A stretch of 11,392 bases of DNA from JAWXCH01 sp034440595 (GTDB lineage Bacteria > Planctomycetota > Planctomycetia > Pirellulales > JALHPA01). How positions within the stretch are numbered: position 1 is the stretch's first letter; every line of letters starts with the position of its first letter. Below, piece after piece: positions 1 through 9,500 of the stretch. The stretch spans positions 1 to 11,392 of the forward strand of contig JAWXCH010000103.1 of NCBI GenBank assembly GCA_034440595.1, in the 5' to 3' direction. The position numbers were made by a program, and so were the translations under genes. Below the pieces are notes generated by a model. That model was not told where the DNA came from. It ran no database searches and saw only the letters and a program-made list of their open reading frames with translations.

Positions 1-741
1 CTTAAAGTGCACACGATGGAATGCGTTTAGAATCGCAATTCGCACTCGACGTGGAAGGTGCAGCGGAAACACTCGTCGCGTCTGCTCGCCGGACACAATG
101 AAATCCACTTCCCCGAATGTTTCGGCGAGCAGAATTCTCATGAATGCCGTATTGGAGGCAGTGTCCAGTTGATAACGATCAATCGTATCAATAGCGACTT
201 TTGCGGCGTCGCGATTCCCGGCCGCAGACGCTGTATGGAATTGCTGACGCATCTCCATCAGAGATGGAATTCTCTCCGCCGCGTGCGTGGGACGAGCGAA
301 ATAACTCTCACGGAGCATCGCCAACTTTGACACCACAAACGCAACATCATCGCGTCGGGTCCGCCATCGAAAGTACCCTCCGGGCGACAACTCGGATAAC
401 GTCTGACCGACGGTGCTAGAGTCGACGGTGCCCGGCGAGACCATCGGTCGGCGTGGGTCGTCCCAGCCAAAGCTCGGAATAATCCAGGCGCGTAAATCTT
501 CGATGACGGCAAGGAGCCCCTCGGCGTCGGGTGCTGTGGTGACCCAAGCAACCGCATCTCCGGATGGCAGAAAGTACGGCAATGAGCACGGGATATGGCC
601 GAAAAGTGCCGTAATCTCATCGGCGAAAGGTGACGATGGATCGATTTCCACTTCATCGCTTCCCGAAAACGCTGGCCGATCGGCGGGCCATGATGCGGAA
701 AGATGCCTCAGCAGAGTAACAGCCGCACTCGTGAGCTTCAT
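1..741 (-). CDS. dpdD: Probable DpdD, N-terminal 247 residues (cut by window edge)
   Basis: The frame starting with ATG at 741-739 stays open for 247 codons to base 1, so this is the 5' part of a longer gene. The ATG overlaps the dpdK stop as ATGA (738-741), and an AGGGG ribosome site (752-748) sits six bases upstream. The protein starts MKLTSAAVTLL. It has no visible signal peptide, membrane segment or nucleotide-binding motif. The first 130 residues look globular, with motifs such as IPSFGWDD and LSPGGYFRWR. Residues from about 160 to 220 look like paired helices of a TPR-type repeat (AAGNRDAAKVAI, then FMRILLAETFG). DpdD is the Dpd protein of unknown function that best fits the position and soluble character. 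Within a Dpd operon it would belong to the restriction arm. The name is inference from context and faint family resemblance; it could be another accessory protein. Confidence 0.55.
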   Translation of the reverse strand, partial: MKLTSAAVTLLRHLSASWPADRPAFSGSDEVEIDPSSPFADEITALFGHIPCSLPYFLPSGDAVAWVTTAPDAEGLLAVIEDLRAWIIPSFGWDDPRRPMVSPGTVDSSTVGQTLSELSPGGYFRWRTRRDDVAFVVSKLAMLRESYFARPTHAAERIPSLMEMRQQFHTASAAGNRDAAKVAIDTIDRYQLDTASNTAFMRILLAETFGEVDFIVSGEQTRRVFPLHLPRRVRIAILNAFHRVHFK

Positions 742-1280
742 CGTGAACCCCTATCGAGATTGTGCCACTGTCGATCGAATTCCAGCATCGTGGCAGTAAT
801 CTTTCGATGCCCGACTTCTTCGTCAGCCGCGTGAAATGTCACCTTCTCGCCGCGAACGTAAACCCCGCTGTACGTCAAGTTCATAGAACCCTCGATGTAG
901 AATCGCGGCGTGAGGATTCCCTTCTCATGGAATTCGTCGGGGGCAAACCTGAGCTTAACCGCAGATTGCCTGAGCAAAGGATTCGATAAGAATACTTCTG
1001 AAGTCGAGTTGCGGACCGTTATTACTCTGACAGACATCCGTCGTGATAACTCGGCAAGATAGTCGGCGAACCAGATATCGCTTTGATCTGCTTGGTGCGG
1101 AAACACTGCGTTCATTTGCCTGTGGCGATTATCAAACAACACGAAATTGGATAGCCATGGCGAGCAAAAATAGGCGGGCTCTGGCACAGGCGGAGCCATG
1201 ATAAGCGACAACAGCGACGAAGAAAGAAGGTCCAGTAGCGCCACGCCGCTTCCGTGAGACCAGACATCGCGGCTACTCAT
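738..1280 (-). CDS. dpdK: DpdK, phospholipase D-like protein (180 aa)
   Basis: Small protein of the phospholipase D fold, the most likely nuclease-type component of the Dpd restriction arm. One catalytic half-site is visible near the C-terminus: HEK (H118, K120) followed by GSMN (131-134) and a downstream GEKVTF strand. A typical PLD SPWL element lies at 40-43. The family usually has HxKx4D; here no Asp stands at the expected place after the Lys. With a single half-site the active site would be built by a dimer, as in BfiI- or Nuc-type PLD enzymes (family knowledge). I chose ATG 1280 because it overlaps the dpdJ stop as ATGA and has GGGGTGA at 1291-1285. The longer reading from 1460, or ATG 1316, would run deep into dpdJ without a good ribosome site. 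Its stop overlaps the next gene in the same ATGA style. Confidence 0.8.
   Translation of the reverse strand: MSSRDVWSHGSGVALLDLLSSSLLSLIMAPPVPEPAYFCSPWLSNFVLFDNRHRQMNAVFPHQADQSDIWFADYLAELSRRMSVRVITVRNSTSEVFLSNPLLRQSAVKLRFAPDEFHEKGILTPRFYIEGSMNLTYSGVYVRGEKVTFHAADEEVGHRKITATMLEFDRQWHNLDRGSR
748..752 (-). promoter_or_regulatory. Ribosome binding site of the probable dpdD
   Basis: AGGGG on the minus strand, six bases before ATG 741, within the last codons of dpdK. Confidence 0.6.
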
Positions 1281-4200
1281 GAAATCACCCCGCGTAACCG
1301 GAAGTTCGTTGCCCATCGACCGCCAATGTTGTCGATCCGCGAGACGGAAATCGCTTGGAGAAGGTATCCAGCCTCCAATTCTCGGGCCAGTAATGTGGGG
1401 ATCAACAAGGCGACCTTGTCTTTTGACGAGGAGATGACTCGCGCCGAACCTGATCGACATACCTCGTCAACAAGAATGCCCATCCAATTAGCCTCGGTGT
1501 CGGCGTCAATCTCGCTTCGTCCGAGAGCAAGCCAAAATGCGGTTAGAGCACGAGACGGCTTTCCGAATGCGTTGTAGCGATTGGGCTGGTCGAGACAATC
1601 GCGGCACGAATCTTCACATCCGTCAAACAACATGCGTTGCACCAGGACGTACAGTTGCGAGGCGCTTGGGATTTCCCCACCAATTTTGCCAAACACTCCA
1701 CCGATTACGTCGCACCACAACCTATCGCGGATGCTTAAATATGCGAAGACCCGTGCGTCGATCGCGAGACCAACTTGATCGCAGCAACGACGCCACTGGC
1801 GGTTAAGCAAATGCAAAAGGCGATCTGTCTCGGGCAAGCTCCCGGGTGCCAAGAATTCATTCACGGTCGCCACGACGTGTGAGCGGTCATTGCTCAAGCC
1901 TATGTCTTCGAGAGCCCCGCAAAGAGTATCCCGTGCCGAAGCGAAGTCGGCGTACGTGCGCGCACTTCGCACCGCGTCAAAAGCTAGTGCCAGTGAGTCA
2001 TCGGCGCTCCCCCGGTGTCGAGCCTGATGGATCGCTTCTGCTACTGCGAATGAATACTGCCTCGATTCAGCGCGGGGACAAAACCCAAGGGCATCTTCAA
2101 GCGAATCGTTGAATGCCTCGGGATCTGCCCGTAATTGATAAACTACCGACTCGATTTGCCCTAAGCCTCCGCTGGCCAATTCGGTGAGAAAGAGCGAGGC
2201 GTCTCCCGTTTCATCCCAAACGACGTCCAGTGCGAAATCGTCCTCGGTTACATCAGATAGTCGAGAGACGCACGCAATACGAAATGCTTGAGCAATGGTG
2301 GCAACATGTCGACGGCGAAGCCAGTCCATGAACTCGGAATCCAAGGGCTCCCAGAGAATTCGCTCAAGTCTGGCAATCTCCTGCACAAACAATGGATCGC
2401 TCCACAAGTCCAGCAGGTCCGTTTTGCGTCGACCGTCAACATCGCCGCCATTGTGATCAGTGCCTTGGATCCCAAACACACGATCAGCTACGTGTCGCGC
2501 TGCCACGGCGCGATCGTTCAGTAAGGCTTGCGCCTCTCGCAGAGGGACATGTTGTCGAATTGCAGTTGAAGTCAACATAGCCAGCGAGGTTCGCCAGACA
2601 AGTTCCGCCATGAACACGTTGACCCTGCCGCGAACAGCGGGATCGGTGCTCAATCGATGCAAGAAAAAATCTGCACGAAGTCGTGCCTCCATGTCGGGTT
2701 GCACCGGCGGCAATCCATCTAAGTGAGCGCGATTGATTCGAACACGAATTCCATCAACGGTTCGGATAAACCCAATAGCCTCTTGCGTTGCCCGCGGCTC
2801 TGTTTGGTCGCTCGAATTGACCGATTGAAGTCGCAGGGTTCCGCGGAATCCCTGGCCTCTGTCGTTTCGGAGTTCGTACTCTGCCTCGGTGGCGTATCGC
2901 AGAAGACGGACTAGTCTTGCGTCCCGGTGAAGGAAGGCCTCGCATCCATCGATGACATGCCGCCATCTCCCCGTGGAGAACACCGGAAGCCGTAGAGGTT
3001 GGCCAATTCCGGTTAGTGCGCTTTGCCAAGTCCAAATGCCATTGCTGCTGTCTCGGATAGTTGGTGGCCGTGGCGTCAGTGGAATGGTCTGAGGCTGATA
3101 GACCTGGACGTCAGCGATCGATTCGATAAACACGCTGTCGGGAAAGACCTCATGAACGCTGCATACCAAGTCGCCGCCGGCAAGATGCAAAGATATTGGG
3201 TTCCAATATCCTGACTCATTCAATCTAAGCGAGAATCGCTTCGAAACGTGGCCTGGACATCCTTCTGAGAGTCCATGAGAAACGCTAAGAGTTTCCTCGC
3301 GCTTGTCATACGGTGGATTAACCCAATCGACCTGCACGTCGGCGATTTCGAGATCCGAAAAGGTTGCCGCCGGCAAAAACTCGGGTAGCGGGCGGAAGAA
3401 CTTCGCGTCCTCTTGGGCCCCGCTCTGCTTGGGATCAGCGAACTTCCATCGAGCTTCCAGTCTTCTGAGCAACGCAGGCACCGCGTGACGGAGGAGCGGA
3501 CGCGGACTTTCCCACAATATCGCATCAAGATCAGCTTCAGAGAGGGACGCTTCGCCAGAGATCATCGGCCGCGAAAATAAGCGAGAGAAATCGCGCCGGA
3601 ATTGTGTCCACAGGGATCCGCGCGCAATGAAGTCTTGGAGAATAACAATCGCCCGGTCTTGTGCACCAGAATTGCTTGCTACCGGTCGCGAGAGGAAATC
3701 AAACGGACCGACGTATCCACCGATCCGTCTCCCAAGCCAGTCGACAAGGAAGTAGACTGCTTGAGTCCGCAATACATGCGGGTTCTGCACAGGCAAGCGC
3801 ACGTTATCGATCTCTGGCAAAAACAGCCGGTGGGCGTGCTGGAATGCCCACCGATCCTGACCGTAATCAGAAAGTATTACTGCGGTGATTGGCCGAGTGC
3901 CGCGACGACGGCCTGCTCTTCCCTTTCGCTGAATGAAGGATGACATTGACACTGGCCGCTTGTAGTGCAAGACGGCTCCGACCTCTGGATCGTCGAAGCC
4001 AACTTCGAGTTTGCTGGTCGCAATGATCAAGTCTGCGGCCATGCCACCCGTCGCGTCCATAGCAGTGCATCGCCCAATGACTAAGGGTTGCTGTAGGCGA
4101 TGACCAATTTCAAGCGGAAGTTCCCAAGTCTGTCCTTCGTGCCGAAGGCGGGTGAACTGTGCTGGAGTAACGGCGCCTTGAGCCGGAGGAATTCGAAGTC

Positions 4201-5818
4201 GAGCCAGACGTTGTGCTTCCGCATTGCTCATGTCCGCGTACCACCTGTTAACGCTGTCAACGTTGTCGGTGAATCCGAACACTTTGCGGCTGTAGAACTC
4301 CTCCGGTTTCACTGCCCGTCCAATTGGCGTCGGAGCCGCAGCCCTCGGCGTCAGCAACCGAGTCAACAACATTCCGGCTTGAATCGCGGTTGAAAGCAAC
4401 GCCGTTCCCGACGAAGGGTCGCCTTTCAACACCAGATTGTACTCCATGCCCTCCTCGGTCATATCTGCCTCGGCCGGCTTGAACTCCGTGACCAGATTGG
4501 GAGACAATCCGACTGTTGCTGCGAGGTGAGTGGTGGCCTGTTTGAGCGTCGCCGAAAGGCCGACTGCGTGGAACTTCCGAGTTTTGGCCCAATACCGCCA
4601 ACGTCGCAAAATCCACGCGACCTGAGCGCCGGGCAGGCCCTCATACGTATGCACTTCGTCAAGAAGGAGAAGCCTCGGCTTCCAGGAATCTGCGATTCCG
4701 AAAGTTCGAGCCCATTGCGGGCTGCCAAGTTCTCGATTGAGCATCTCTGCCGTGAGGAATAGGAAATCCGGCAGCTCGTTGCGGATCTGATCCCGAGTAA
4801 GCGACACTTCTCGATCCGGAATGATTGGCGTGTTACCACCGGCCACATGGAGACAAGTTCGGCCGGCGCTCCGATCTGCGTCGCGCCATATCAATTCTGC
4901 ATTGCGGTCGATCGGCGATTTTAGATAGGGAACGACGTAGCCACCATCAACACGCCGCCAACCTGCGTTGTCTAGGCGACGGCGGCCATATTCACTTCCG
5001 AACCAGTCCGCTTTCGGCGTATCCCCGAGTAGTGCACCAATACGAATGGGACGCAGGCCGTTCGCGCGAAGTAAGTCCCGGAGCTTTGCTGCTTCGGACA
5101 TGAGTTCGCGAAACTGATCGGCAAGCAACACCGTACGAGGGTAGATAGCCAGTGCCTTAGTGAACGACGGTGCGTGAAGTTCAGTAATACATCCCAGAAG
5201 GGCTGGGATATAGAATGCCTTGGTTTTACCTGCACCGGTTCCTGCGGAGACGATTGAACCACTTGCACCATCTTTGCCGTACTGGCCGAGGATGTGCCCA
5301 ATGGCGTCGCGCTGAAAAGCACTGAACGCGATTGGGCCATCTCGGTCCTGCGACAGCGCGAGGAACGCAGCATGCTGGAGATTGGGTTGGGTGCAATTCT
5401 GCGAAATGGAGTTCCACACCTGGTCGACGGTCAGATCGCGTCGAGGATAACGTCTGCTTGCAAGGAGAATCTTGATGTCGGAGACAAGCTTTGGAGCAAC
5501 GGCCCAATCGTTTGGGTCAAATCGCTGTCGAAGTCGTCCCATTAACCGAACCCCCTCGGCAAAGCGTGAGCGATAACTCGGTCCGGTTGGATCTACCTGG
5601 TGGAGGAGCGTACCAACTTCCATACGCTGCAAGAGTTCAGGTACACTTTTTCCACATGAATCGATTGCATCCCGAAAGGATGGAGTGGCCTCGGTCGTCA
5701 GCGCCTGCTCAATTTCCGCCGACGAGAAACGAATATCGTAAAACCCCCATGAGAGGAGACGCTCCTCGCGACGTTCAATAAAGGAAAGTAACTCGCTGGT
5801 CAGCTCGAAGTCCGTCAT
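1277..5818 (-). CDS. dpdJ: DpdJ, large SF2 helicase with cysteine-containing C-terminus (1513 aa)
   Basis: Superfamily 2 DNA helicase/translocase. Motifs in order, numbered from ATG 5818: Q-motif-like FQRDAI (168-173), Walker A GTGAGKT (193-199), motif Ia IYPRTVL (225-231), DEVH box (387-390), LSAT motif III (421-424), KVFGFTDN (about 512-519), motif V SKLEVGFDDP (about 602-611) and motif VI QRKGRAGRR (630-638). The remaining 870 residues carry a GG loop (about 1217) and four cysteines (C1247, then CEDSCRDC at 1401-1408), reminiscent of DUF1998/MrfA-type and DISARM DrmA/DrmB helicase tails. It likely couples ATP hydrolysis to movement on target DNA for the Dpd restriction complex (inference). 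The start is ATG 5818, with AAAGGA at 5833-5828 nine bases away. The in-frame TTG at 5848 adds ten residues but lacks a ribosome site. The gene is intact and overlaps dpdK at its stop. Confidence 0.87.
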   Translation of the reverse strand: MTDFELTSELLSFIERREERLLSWGFYDIRFSSAEIEQALTTEATPSFRDAIDSCGKSVPELLQRMEVGTLLHQVDPTGPSYRSRFAEGVRLMGRLRQRFDPNDWAVAPKLVSDIKILLASRRYPRRDLTVDQVWNSISQNCTQPNLQHAAFLALSQDRDGPIAFSAFQRDAIGHILGQYGKDGASGSIVSAGTGAGKTKAFYIPALLGCITELHAPSFTKALAIYPRTVLLADQFRELMSEAAKLRDLLRANGLRPIRIGALLGDTPKADWFGSEYGRRRLDNAGWRRVDGGYVVPYLKSPIDRNAELIWRDADRSAGRTCLHVAGGNTPIIPDREVSLTRDQIRNELPDFLFLTAEMLNRELGSPQWARTFGIADSWKPRLLLLDEVHTYEGLPGAQVAWILRRWRYWAKTRKFHAVGLSATLKQATTHLAATVGLSPNLVTEFKPAEADMTEEGMEYNLVLKGDPSSGTALLSTAIQAGMLLTRLLTPRAAAPTPIGRAVKPEEFYSRKVFGFTDNVDSVNRWYADMSNAEAQRLARLRIPPAQGAVTPAQFTRLRHEGQTWELPLEIGHRLQQPLVIGRCTAMDATGGMAADLIIATSKLEVGFDDPEVGAVLHYKRPVSMSSFIQRKGRAGRRRGTRPITAVILSDYGQDRWAFQHAHRLFLPEIDNVRLPVQNPHVLRTQAVYFLVDWLGRRIGGYVGPFDFLSRPVASNSGAQDRAIVILQDFIARGSLWTQFRRDFSRLFSRPMISGEASLSEADLDAILWESPRPLLRHAVPALLRRLEARWKFADPKQSGAQEDAKFFRPLPEFLPAATFSDLEIADVQVDWVNPPYDKREETLSVSHGLSEGCPGHVSKRFSLRLNESGYWNPISLHLAGGDLVCSVHEVFPDSVFIESIADVQVYQPQTIPLTPRPPTIRDSSNGIWTWQSALTGIGQPLRLPVFSTGRWRHVIDGCEAFLHRDARLVRLLRYATEAEYELRNDRGQGFRGTLRLQSVNSSDQTEPRATQEAIGFIRTVDGIRVRINRAHLDGLPPVQPDMEARLRADFFLHRLSTDPAVRGRVNVFMAELVWRTSLAMLTSTAIRQHVPLREAQALLNDRAVAARHVADRVFGIQGTDHNGGDVDGRRKTDLLDLWSDPLFVQEIARLERILWEPLDSEFMDWLRRRHVATIAQAFRIACVSRLSDVTEDDFALDVVWDETGDASLFLTELASGGLGQIESVVYQLRADPEAFNDSLEDALGFCPRAESRQYSFAVAEAIHQARHRGSADDSLALAFDAVRSARTYADFASARDTLCGALEDIGLSNDRSHVVATVNEFLAPGSLPETDRLLHLLNRQWRRCCDQVGLAIDARVFAYLSIRDRLWCDVIGGVFGKIGGEIPSASQLYVLVQRMLFDGCEDSCRDCLDQPNRYNAFGKPSRALTAFWLALGRSEIDADTEANWMGILVDEVCRSGSARVISSSKDKVALLIPTLLARELEAGYLLQAISVSRIDNIGGRWATNFRLRGVIS
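1285..1291 (-). promoter_or_regulatory. Ribosome binding site of dpdK
   Basis: GGGGTGA on the minus strand, four bases before ATG 1280, within the final codons of dpdJ. Together with the ATGA overlap it fixes the short (180 aa) form of DpdK. Confidence 0.6.
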
Positions 5819-5827
5819 TCGACTTGA

Positions 5828-5833
5828 TCCTTT
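5828..5833 (-). promoter_or_regulatory. Ribosome binding site of dpdJ
   Basis: AAAGGA on the minus strand, nine bases before ATG 5818, in the 33-nt dpdI-dpdJ spacer (5819-5851). It favours ATG 5818 over TTG 5848. The spacer shows no other signal. Confidence 0.6.
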
Positions 5834-5851
5834 CAGTCCGCTTCCCAAGAG

Positions 5852-6556
5852 CTACTGCTTCAATGTCACGGTCAACATCGACCAGAGATCGTTCTTGTCG
5901 AAGAATTCCTTGACCTCTGGCTTGAACAAGTCTCGAGGATCAGCGCCTGCTATTCTTTCTGCGGCACGTGTTAAAAACGTTCCGAGCGGCCCCGTCAAGC
6001 CGAGCATTGCGATCGCGTTGGCCAACGCATCAACGTCCGCACGCACTGAGACCGCCCGATCATTCTCATATGGCGGCCGAGTGGCATTCTCTTTCAATCG
6101 TCTGAGTGCAAGCGAGAGTTCTTCCGCGCCGGTAAGTCGAAGTTGTTGTAGCGCCGCGATCAGTTTGTCGTATCGATTCAAGACTGCTGCGAGTTCCTCC
6201 GTCCAAGTGTTTGACAATGATTTTTCTGCCGCTAGACAGCTAGATCCGATATCGGCAACAGTCTCTGATGTCTTGCTTTCGGCGATTCGACCGCCATCTT
6301 CGCTCAGTCGCTTGTGCAATCTCCTAGCTGCGCGAGCGAGCGCTTTGAGACAGTCGTCGACCTTGCTCAGATTGACATCTTCAAACACGACCGGCGCTGA
6401 CAGACGCCCCGATCGTGTGAGGCGGACGGCCTGTGAATGCTGGCGCAGTTTTGTCAGGTACTGTCGTGCTGATTCAATCCGCTTCGCCTGCTTGCTCTTT
6501 TCGGGGAGAGACACGATCTGCTGTCGAAGTCCTTCCAGACTGAACGTCGTTGGCAT
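5852..6556 (-). CDS. dpdI: DpdI, small helical protein (234 aa)
   Basis: Soluble protein of unknown function, identified as DpdI mainly from its size and its place between the dpdH ATPase and the dpdJ helicase. It is rich in Leu, Ala, Arg and Glu and should be almost wholly helical. Coiled-coil-like stretches lie around residues 10-45 and 65-85 (DDCLKALARAARRLHKRL), with further amphipathic helices to about 205. I see no catalytic or nucleotide-binding motif, signal peptide or membrane segment. The start is ATG 6556, inside the end of dpdH (83-nt overlap), with its own AGGAAGG at 6568-6562. The next in-frame Met is near residue 186, so this start is secure. It ends with TAG 33 nt before the dpdJ ATG. 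It may be a structural or bridging subunit between DpdH and DpdJ (inference). Confidence 0.72.
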   Translation of the reverse strand: MPTTFSLEGLRQQIVSLPEKSKQAKRIESARQYLTKLRQHSQAVRLTRSGRLSAPVVFEDVNLSKVDDCLKALARAARRLHKRLSEDGGRIAESKTSETVADIGSSCLAAEKSLSNTWTEELAAVLNRYDKLIAALQQLRLTGAEELSLALRRLKENATRPPYENDRAVSVRADVDALANAIAMLGLTGPLGTFLTRAAERIAGADPRDLFKPEVKEFFDKNDLWSMLTVTLKQ

Positions 6557-9500
6557 CGGTACCTTCCTCGCTTTCTAATGCGCGATCCCTGATTTCAGAT
6601 TCGCTTGTCGATTCATCCGCCTGCTGACTTGACGATGGACCAGCGACTCCGGACAACTCTGATAACAATTTCAGCACCTCTGCTTCGAGACCTGCATCTG
6701 CTTGATCCGGAAACAGCGACGCTTCCAGTTCATCAAGTTCCCCCTTAAAATCGCGTAAAAATCGGTCAGCAGACTGTAGCGAGATGGTAGCCTCTTTGAC
6801 TTGCTTTGGATCGAACAACAGCACATCTAAGTTTTTTGTTGACGCAATGACCTCAAGTCCCCGTCGAATTGCACGCCCCCATGAGTCGGAGTTTTCAGCA
6901 TAAATTCGCCGCTGCCACAACGGGTCGAATGTGGGATCTGGCCGAGCACTTTGTCTGCTCTCCTTCTTGGCAATCATGACCTCATTCAACGCTTTACAAT
7001 ATGCTGTCATGGATTCCTGTGCGTCGCACAGAATCACGCCGGAACTCTCAATTGTGCTTTTTATCTGTGCAAGTAGATCGTTAAGGCACTGTCGCTCACT
7101 TGCTATCGCCGTTGCGAGAGTGGCGTAAGCTGCCATGCGCTGCATGGCAACATAGCGCGATTTCCAGTAGCTGGAAAAGTAAACCTCCGGCAATGGTTTG
7201 ATCATCAAGTCTGAGGCGAACGCTTCGGCATGTTCGAGTATGGGTCGCGGGTCGATGAAATTGATGCCTCCCGTGGCGCCTTGCGGGACGTTCAATTCAT
7301 CAAATAGGAAGCTTCGCACGGTGTTGCATCGAGACTGCATGTCCTCGATCAGTTTGCCTATCGCAGGGGACAACGAAAGGGGTTTACCTGCGTCGTCCCA
7401 GATATTAGCAAGGACCTCCCGTACCAGATCGTCTCGCTTGTCTGGAAGTCGCAATCGGGAACGAAACATCGCAACGGCTGCTAAAAAGCGCACGGCGGCG
7501 GCGACGGGCTTGGATGCATCGACGTCATTCACCGCTTTGAGTCGCTCAACAATCATCGCATGATTGCGTCGCAGCCACCTCGACACATACCGTTGGTAAA
7601 TGCCGCCGTATTTGAATTTCCACGAGCCATTCCCAACGTGTTCGAACTGGGCCAGAGCCTCAAGCGCGTGGTATGTCTCATCGTTACGCGGAAATGAGAG
7701 CAGGAACGAGGTTACGGGATTTGACGTCTGGCCCTCGATCTGGACGTACTCGTATTTGTCCTGGATCAGTGATTTCCAGACATGAGTTGGAACCTGTTCC
7801 TCATCCCACGCGATAGCACGTCGAATCAGGCCAGCGAGAAGTCGACGCGGCTCCTCGTCCTTCTGAAATTTTTCACCCGCTTTCCATCGATTGAGTCGCT
7901 GCAGAAATTCATTGAGCTTTCTGCTGGCGGGGGACGTGACGGGTTGCGGAGTGACGGGTTGAGGAGTTGGAGTTACAGGTTTGGGGCGAGCCTCAGCCGG
8001 CTTCACATTCCGACTGAGCTTCGGGAAGCCGAAATGAATCAGGATCGGTTGAAGCGCCGACGCTAAGTCTTCGGCTTGAGCATTGCTGGGCAGGTCGAAC
8101 CATAGTCCGGTGGCAATCCGAAGACGTTGACGCTCTTCGTCTGTCCAGCCAGCGCCGCTGCAGTAGGTTTGAGCGAATGCAGTCCAGTAATCAAACGTGG
8201 GAACGTTAACGGGAAGGGTTGCGGGAGGAACGGACGCCAAGTCTACGGCATTGCCCCGATCAGAAAGAATCGGAATCATTGTCTGAGCAAGTAGACCACG
8301 CGGAGTTCTCTGAATGCCAGGGCGGTCAGTTGCCAGTGCATTCAATAGCCGGGATGGTGCCGCCTTGGTAAGCGGGAACATTCCGACTTCGACACCACCC
8401 AGCGTGACGCTACCAAACACCTGATGACACAGCTCTACTTGTGGGCACAAGGTGCACTTGCTCTCGGTGATGTCACTGACGGTGCGGCGGTGTTCGGCAA
8501 TTCGTCGCACGGATGCTTCATCCAAGCGAATGGCATTCAGATAGCGGGCGGCAAGCTTCGCCGTTTCGTCTGGGTCTTCTCGCCAATCCCCAGCGGCAGC
8601 AGTGCCTATCGAGTAGGTATGGGTAAGCCTTTGGCGGACGTTGTCGCGAAGACGAGCGAATCCAGCCTCCGTTAGGCCGAGAACTGCGATCATGTTGCAC
8701 AACTCAGGTCGCGGTTGTGGTTCTACGGCGTTGATGACTTCGGTGTCCAACTCACCCATCGCGGAGACATCTTCGATGAAGATGGCCAGGATCTGCCCCT
8801 GGGCCTTGAGTTCCCGGCGAATTTCGTCAAATACCTCCCGTAGTTTGTTTCCGCCTAATCCTGTCACCTCTTGAATCGCGTAGCGGAGCGCATCATTCAT
8901 TTCTGCTGCCGCTTCGAGACGAAGTTCGCGATCGTCGTCCAGCTCATCGAGCAGATCGCGCACAGCCTCTGATGAATGACGGGGATCGCGATACTCCGGC
9001 GTGGGACTCAGATCAACGGCCGAGAATTCTGCCATCTCTGTAGCTCCATCCATCCCGGCCGGCTCATTCAATCGACGAATATTCAGATCGAGCGGACCTC
9101 CAATGCGGCATAGCCAACGGCCGAAACCCTCAGAACGGCACGCTTCCGAGAGACTTTTAAGCGAACGAGGGAGTGCGGGCTTGTCTCTATTCTGTCGCAA
9201 GCTTCCCAACTCAAGGCTCAGAGCCATGAGCAGCTTTTCCTTCGCCGTGTGATCACCGATCTTTTCGAGCGCCTGGCGGACAGGTTCGAGGTGCTTATGA
9301 AATGCGCTTCCCAGTTGTTGAATCATCTGTGACAGCGCGTCCTTCAGGGTGCCAGTGCTGCGTTGAATCAAGATCGTGCAGATGCCCTTCAGCTCTCCTC
9401 GGGACAGTGCGTCATCCGTTCGCAATTTGAGCCAATGGATCAGGTGAGATTTACCCGTACCGGGATTACCGTGGACCGCAGCCATGACATCGCCACGACC

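Noticed and set aside
258..656. 132-codon minus-strand frame at the left end
   Set aside because: It lies in another frame of the probable dpdD, has Arg/Ser/Pro-rich shadow composition, and lacks the ATGA coupling and ribosome site that the 741-1 frame has.
1281..1460. 60-residue N-terminal extension of DpdK (starts at 1460 or 1316)
   Set aside because: It lies wholly inside the dpdJ tail, its starts have no good ribosome site, and ATG 1280 has both ATGA coupling and GGGGTGA.
5895..6578. 227-codon plus-strand open frame opposite dpdI
   Set aside because: It mirrors dpdI codon by codon, is Ser/Arg-rich without motifs, has no good ribosome site and runs against the operon. It is a shadow frame.
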